Shown: positions 60,706 through 64,000 of the stretch, piece after piece
Position numbering within the stretch: the first letter of the stretch is position 1
Layout: every line of letters begins with the position of its first letter
Position numbers and translations under genes: made by a program
NCBI GenBank assembly: GCA_000611775.1
Contig: KK106981.1
Location: forward strand, 8,727,431 to 8,791,430
DNA: 64,000 bases
Origin: Umbilicaria muhlenbergii
Taxonomy: Eukaryota; Ascomycota; Lecanoromycetes; Umbilicariales; Umbilicariaceae
Reading direction: 5' to 3'
The notes under the pieces: generated by a model
Databases searched by the model: none
Seen by the model: only the letters and a program-made list of their open reading frames with translations
What the model was told of the DNA's origin: nothing

Positions 60706-61950
60706 TTATCTAAGTGACTTAAGAGATACATTAATCATTATTATTAATGTCAGCTCAATCAAATCAAGAGGTACATTGTATACAGATCAAGGGTGTCAAT
60801 CATTACAAAAAACATCTTCTTCAGAATTATCACAATAAACTTCATTCTAGCCTTGCTGACAACAGAAGAGAGGTTTGATGTTGTGCTCTTAATCACAGAT
60901 AAGATCTTCAAGAAGATGACTTTACTTTCAGAGAAAAGTATGTACATGACAAAAGACTGAGCAAGAGTTCTGTTAAAAAACCTCATAAACTGAGGAGTCT
61001 CAGACGTCATCATATCAGACTGAGACTTTAAGTTTATGTCAGATTTCTGAAAAGGACTAACAATGAGACTGAAGATAAAGATGTTGACCTCAACAGCATA
61101 TCATTCTTAAACAAATGAACAATCAAAAAGAATCAATTAAACTGTAAAAATAACACTCTGATACTTTTTAACTGAAAATCCTGAGGTGAATTGAGTGAAG
61201 TACTTTTCAAGACTAAGATCAGAGCTCAACAAGCAGAAGAACACATCAATCAGATTATCATCAAATGAAATGATATACAAATTCAGGCTGAGAGACACTC
61301 TTTTCATGTTAAGAGGAGAAAGTAAAACAGCAGACTCTGATTTCATTAAAAACAGAGTGATCATATGAAAAGAAGCTGAAGAAGCAGTGAATTTTGTTAA
61401 CTTTCAGATGAAGATACAATACAATAAGCATCACTGACTGTTGTTGATGAAGGTTGATGATGAGGTCTTCATAAAACTTTATAAGAGATATACACTCTCA
61501 TTTATAACAAACCAAAAGCTCTTCAACCAAAGGGCTGATTCACTTAAGATAACTGAGAAAGTAAGCCTCCTCACTTATCATTTAAACATATCAATGAACT
61601 GAAAAATACACCTGATAATGTTCATAGCTCAGTTAAAGTCAGCATCTAAAGGGGAGGACCTTTATGAGTATACAGATCAATTAAACAACTCATCATTAAT
61701 AAAAGAGTTCAATTCAGAATAACATGATTATGAGGTAGAAAAGCTGATAAGTAGAAGAAACTGAAAGATTGAGAAAAGCAAAAACATAACAAAATACTTA
61801 ATTAAATGAAAGGGTTACTCATCTGTACATGATTAATGATATGATGAGAACCTGTTAAGGAATTTGAAGAATCTGATAAAAAAGTATAAGAGAGAACATG
61901 AAATGATTGAAAAGATTACTGCTGATAAAATCAGAGGCAAACCTTCATGA
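60706..61950 (+). pseudogene. F integrase core and chromodomain (resumed)
   Basis: Continues F after D-fwd. The integrase core at about 60730-61400 includes IKSRGTLYTDQG early and an LLITDKIF strand. A chromodomain-like segment at about 61720-61850 includes ITKYLIK and GYSSVHD, the typical 'YLVKWKGY..EHD' pattern. The end of F is unclear near 61950. Broken. Confidence 0.75.
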
Positions 61951-62470
61951 AAGTAACCTACAGGTTACAATAACTTTGCTTACATGTTACATTACTCATT
62001 CTTTGCACGCAGTGATTTTGTGATATCAGAGCGCTTGTTGCATTGCAAGACATAACTGAAAAAAAAAGTGCTTAAGAATGATCAAGCAGTGAGCAGATGT
62101 GAAATCATCATCATTTTACAAGTAGACAAATTTCCTTAATACATCATCATGTCTATCATGAATTGTTAAACATTAAGTCATCATTATCAGGCAGAGCTTT
62201 CATGTTATAAGAGATACATGAAAGCATTTCATCAATAAAAGACCTCATTTATAAAGCAAAGAGGAAAGACCTGACATCTTGCTCAGTCAAGAAGGTACTA
62301 TAAGTGATAAATAATAAAAACTTACATGAAAAAGACCTTCAGTAGTCCTGCTCTTACAACTTATTCTATATGAACTTTACCACCACCTTATGAAAAAATT
62401 GAAAGAATGAGTTAAACGTCAGATCAAAACATGAGAGCTTAAATGATGACTCAACTGACCTCATGACTCA
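61951..62470. other. Unassigned segment between F and M3
   Basis: AT-rich, with weak coding-like texture on the plus strand (for example HYSFFARSDFVISERLLHC near 61990-62045 and a lysine-rich stretch near 62230-62280). A near-palindrome GTAACCTACAGGTTAC lies at 61953-61968. I cannot assign it to a family; it could be the 3' part of F or a separate element. Confidence 0.35.
62463..62470. repeat. 8-bp duplication of M3, left copy (ATGACTCA)
   Basis: ATGACTCA recurs at 63136-63143 after M3. Confidence 0.9.
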
Positions 62471-63135
62471 TATGCTGCACCATGGGTTGAGTTTGAGTTG
62501 GGTTTTAACTATTGTGACTCAACTCAGACTGAGTTGGGTTTTTTTTGAGTTGGGTCACACTGGGTTGGGTTTTTTTAAGTTTGAGTTGGGTTTTTCACTG
62601 AGTAACCCAGTTCAAGTTCATGTATATGACTCATTCAAACAGCTTTCAAAGCAGCTTTCAAAACAGCTTTCAAAATGACCTCAACAACAGCCTTGAAAAA
62701 CGGCCTTGAAAAACGGCCTTGAAAAACGGCCTTGAAAAACGGCCTTGAAAAACGGCCTTGAAAAACAGCCTTGAAAAACGGCTTCCAAAACGGCCTCAAA
62801 AAACGGCTTCCAAAACGGCTTCGACGACAGCCTTGAAAAACGGCTTTCAAAACAGCTTTCAAAACAGCTTCCAAAATGGCTTTGATGACAGCCTCAAAAA
62901 ATGACCTTGAAAATGACTTGAGAAGGCACCTTTTGAACTGATGTTTTTAACTACCATAAAGATTATCATAACTATTTGTATGTACTGGGTTAACTCAGAA
63001 TTTTCTGAGTTTGAGTTAAATGAGTTGGGTTTTTTCTGGGTTGGGTTTTGACATGTATAACCCACCCCAAAACCCAACCCAAACCCAACCCAAACCCAAA
63101 CCCACTGGGTAAAACCCAACCCATGGTGCAGCGTA
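62471..63135. mobile_element. M3: hAT-like MITE, 665 bp
   Basis: Ends TATGCTGCACCATGGGTT and AACCCATGGTGCAGCGTA, perfect 8-bp duplications. Same arms and building blocks as M1 and M2. Its arms show an intermediate amount of GGG to GAG change. No coding capacity; the open stretches across it come from low-complexity repeats. Confidence 0.92.
62691..62781. repeat. 13-bp tandem repeat in M3 (7 units)
   Basis: Seven units of CCTTGAAAAACGG, one with a C to A-type difference. It is an expansion of one of the two building blocks that form the 25-bp array of M1. Confidence 0.9.
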
Positions 63136-63143
63136 ATGACTCA

Positions 63144-63610
63144 AATATTTATAAGTTAAAAAAAGATCAGTGAGGCAGACCTGTCACACTAAACAGCTTT
63201 GTCAGCACAGAAGAGAACTTTGATATTAATTACAACTTTGCAGAAGCTCTCTTAAATTTAAATAAACTTTATCATCATCAGCCAGAATGATCTCAAGCTC
63301 AGGTTATTATTATGAAGAAATGCATAAACATCATTAAGCTCAGTGAGGATGAGGATGAGTTGATGTTCACATACTATAACAACAGCTCAGAAGGAGAAAG
63401 GAGAAAAAGAGCAGATTAAATCATTAAAACAAAAATGAAGTGCTTAACTGCAGAGAAACATCATAAGAAGAACTGAGATGATATGAAATGTCAAAAGACT
63501 GCTCTGAAAGAGAAATCAAAGAACAGAGAAACTAATTCAGAGCAAATTAATAAGAATAAGATTAAAGCAGTATTAAGAGAAATGAGAGAAAGAGAAGAGA
63601 GGAAGGCTTA
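63144..63610. other. Unassigned segment right of M3
   Basis: Continuation of the M3 host sequence. The plus strand is rich in lysine/glutamate codons at about 63390-63600, like a charged helical protein or gag, but no family is recognisable. Confidence 0.35.
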
Positions 63611-64000
63611 AATCACTTTATTTTCACTCACCTCATTTATATTCATCTCACATGTACTCATTTCATCTACATTCACCTCACATGCATCTGTCTCATTTAT
63701 ATTCACCTCACATGCACTCACCTCAACTACACTCACCTCACATGCATATGTCTTGAACAGACTCACCTCAATTGCACTTGTCATTACAACACTCACTTCA
63801 CTTGCAACTATTAATCTCATCATGATTCAGCCTGCTTATGAGAGCCTGAAAACTTATAAACTGCAAGGTTTAATATCAGTAAAACCTTCTATCAGTCTGT
63901 TTCTTAATTCAATCATTGAACATTGAGCAGGAGGAACAACTGAAGCATCATTTAAAAAACATGCTGCATAAGTTCTCACACTCCCTTCATCTTCTTCATT
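63611..64000. other. Unassigned segment at the right edge
   Basis: Contains the 30-bp minisatellite, then about 190 bp with a mostly open plus-strand texture (AYESLKTYKLQGLISVKPSI near 63833-63890). No recognised family; cut by the window edge. Confidence 0.35.
63631..63805. repeat. 30-bp minisatellite (about 6 units)
   Basis: CACCTCACATGCA-type units recur every 30 bp at about 63648, 63678, 63708, 63738 and 63768, with diverged outer units. They read as ten-residue TSHA-type repeats on the plus strand. Confidence 0.85.

Larger units (their letters stand above)
47398..61950 (+). mobile_element. F: chromovirus-type LTR retrotransposon fossil, split by D-fwd
   Basis: Plus-strand gag, zinc-finger segment, protease, RT, RNase H, integrase and chromodomain in order. 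Integrase is interrupted by D-fwd (53863-60700) with GAAAG duplications. I could not identify its LTRs: the 5' part may be cut by D-rev, and the 3' end near 61950 is uncertain. It is a different clade from A to E, with a large gag and a C2HC finger. Broken many times. Confidence 0.8.

Noticed and set aside
62463-62874. Protein-coding frames over M3
   Set aside because: Open frames arise from AC-rich low-complexity repeats in a MITE, as in M1 and M2.
1-64000. tRNA, rRNA or other RNA genes
   Set aside because: I scanned by eye for tRNA-like and rRNA-like sequence and recognised none; a covariance-model search would be needed to exclude small ones.

Overview
The window is a 64-kb block of nested, decayed transposable elements with no host gene, tRNA or rRNA that I can recognise. 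It is AT-rich. All large elements are Ty3/gypsy-type LTR retrotransposons; families B, C, D and F carry a chromodomain-like tail (chromoviruses), and F has a zinc-finger segment of a type I associate with ascomycete elements. With the strong C-to-T decay this points to heterochromatin of a filamentous fungus, probably an ascomycete; the species cannot be named from this sequence.

Layout. Left of 47.4 kb everything sits inside one minus-strand element, D-rev (391-47397, its far end outside the window). It holds: part of a minus-strand family A copy at the left edge (1-390); minus-strand element E (1590-12510, TSD TGATC); and plus-strand element A3 (14076-46857). E contains a hAT-like element (2130-2801), a foldback element X1 (4092-5103) and a hAT-like MITE M1 (10604-11647). 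A3 contains A2 (17455-43758), and A2 contains minus-strand A-rev (17771-24026, TSD GAAAC, itself hit by a 421-bp TRIM at 20842-21262), MITE M2 (25505-26054, TSD GATACTGA) and element B (29728-43328). B contains element C (32658-39877, TSD AGCTG). The later part of A3 also carries a second foldback copy, X2 (45509-46221). The nest is up to five levels deep, and most junctions are confirmed by a target-site duplication and by the host reading resuming on the other side.

Right of 47.4 kb lies chromovirus F (about 47398-61950), split by a plus-strand D copy (53863-60700, TSD GAAAG). It is followed by an unassigned segment holding MITE M3 (62471-63135, TSD ATGACTCA) and a 30-bp minisatellite.

Main points for a second look: (1) comparison of the three MITE copies shows a C-to-T process acting on the first C of CpCpA and on CpG, unlike classical CpA-directed RIP; (2) three different LTR families (C, D, E) carry, between integrase and the 3' LTR, antisense reading with paired-cysteine motifs, in D with a spacing like a fungal Zn2Cys6 cluster; (3) an exact 19-bp Tn5/Nextera mosaic end at 45981-45999 beside a foreign fragment marks an assembly or library artefact; (4) MITE M1 has an 18-fold identical 25-bp array amid decayed DNA. 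The LTR elements are described as fossils: all look broken many times over.
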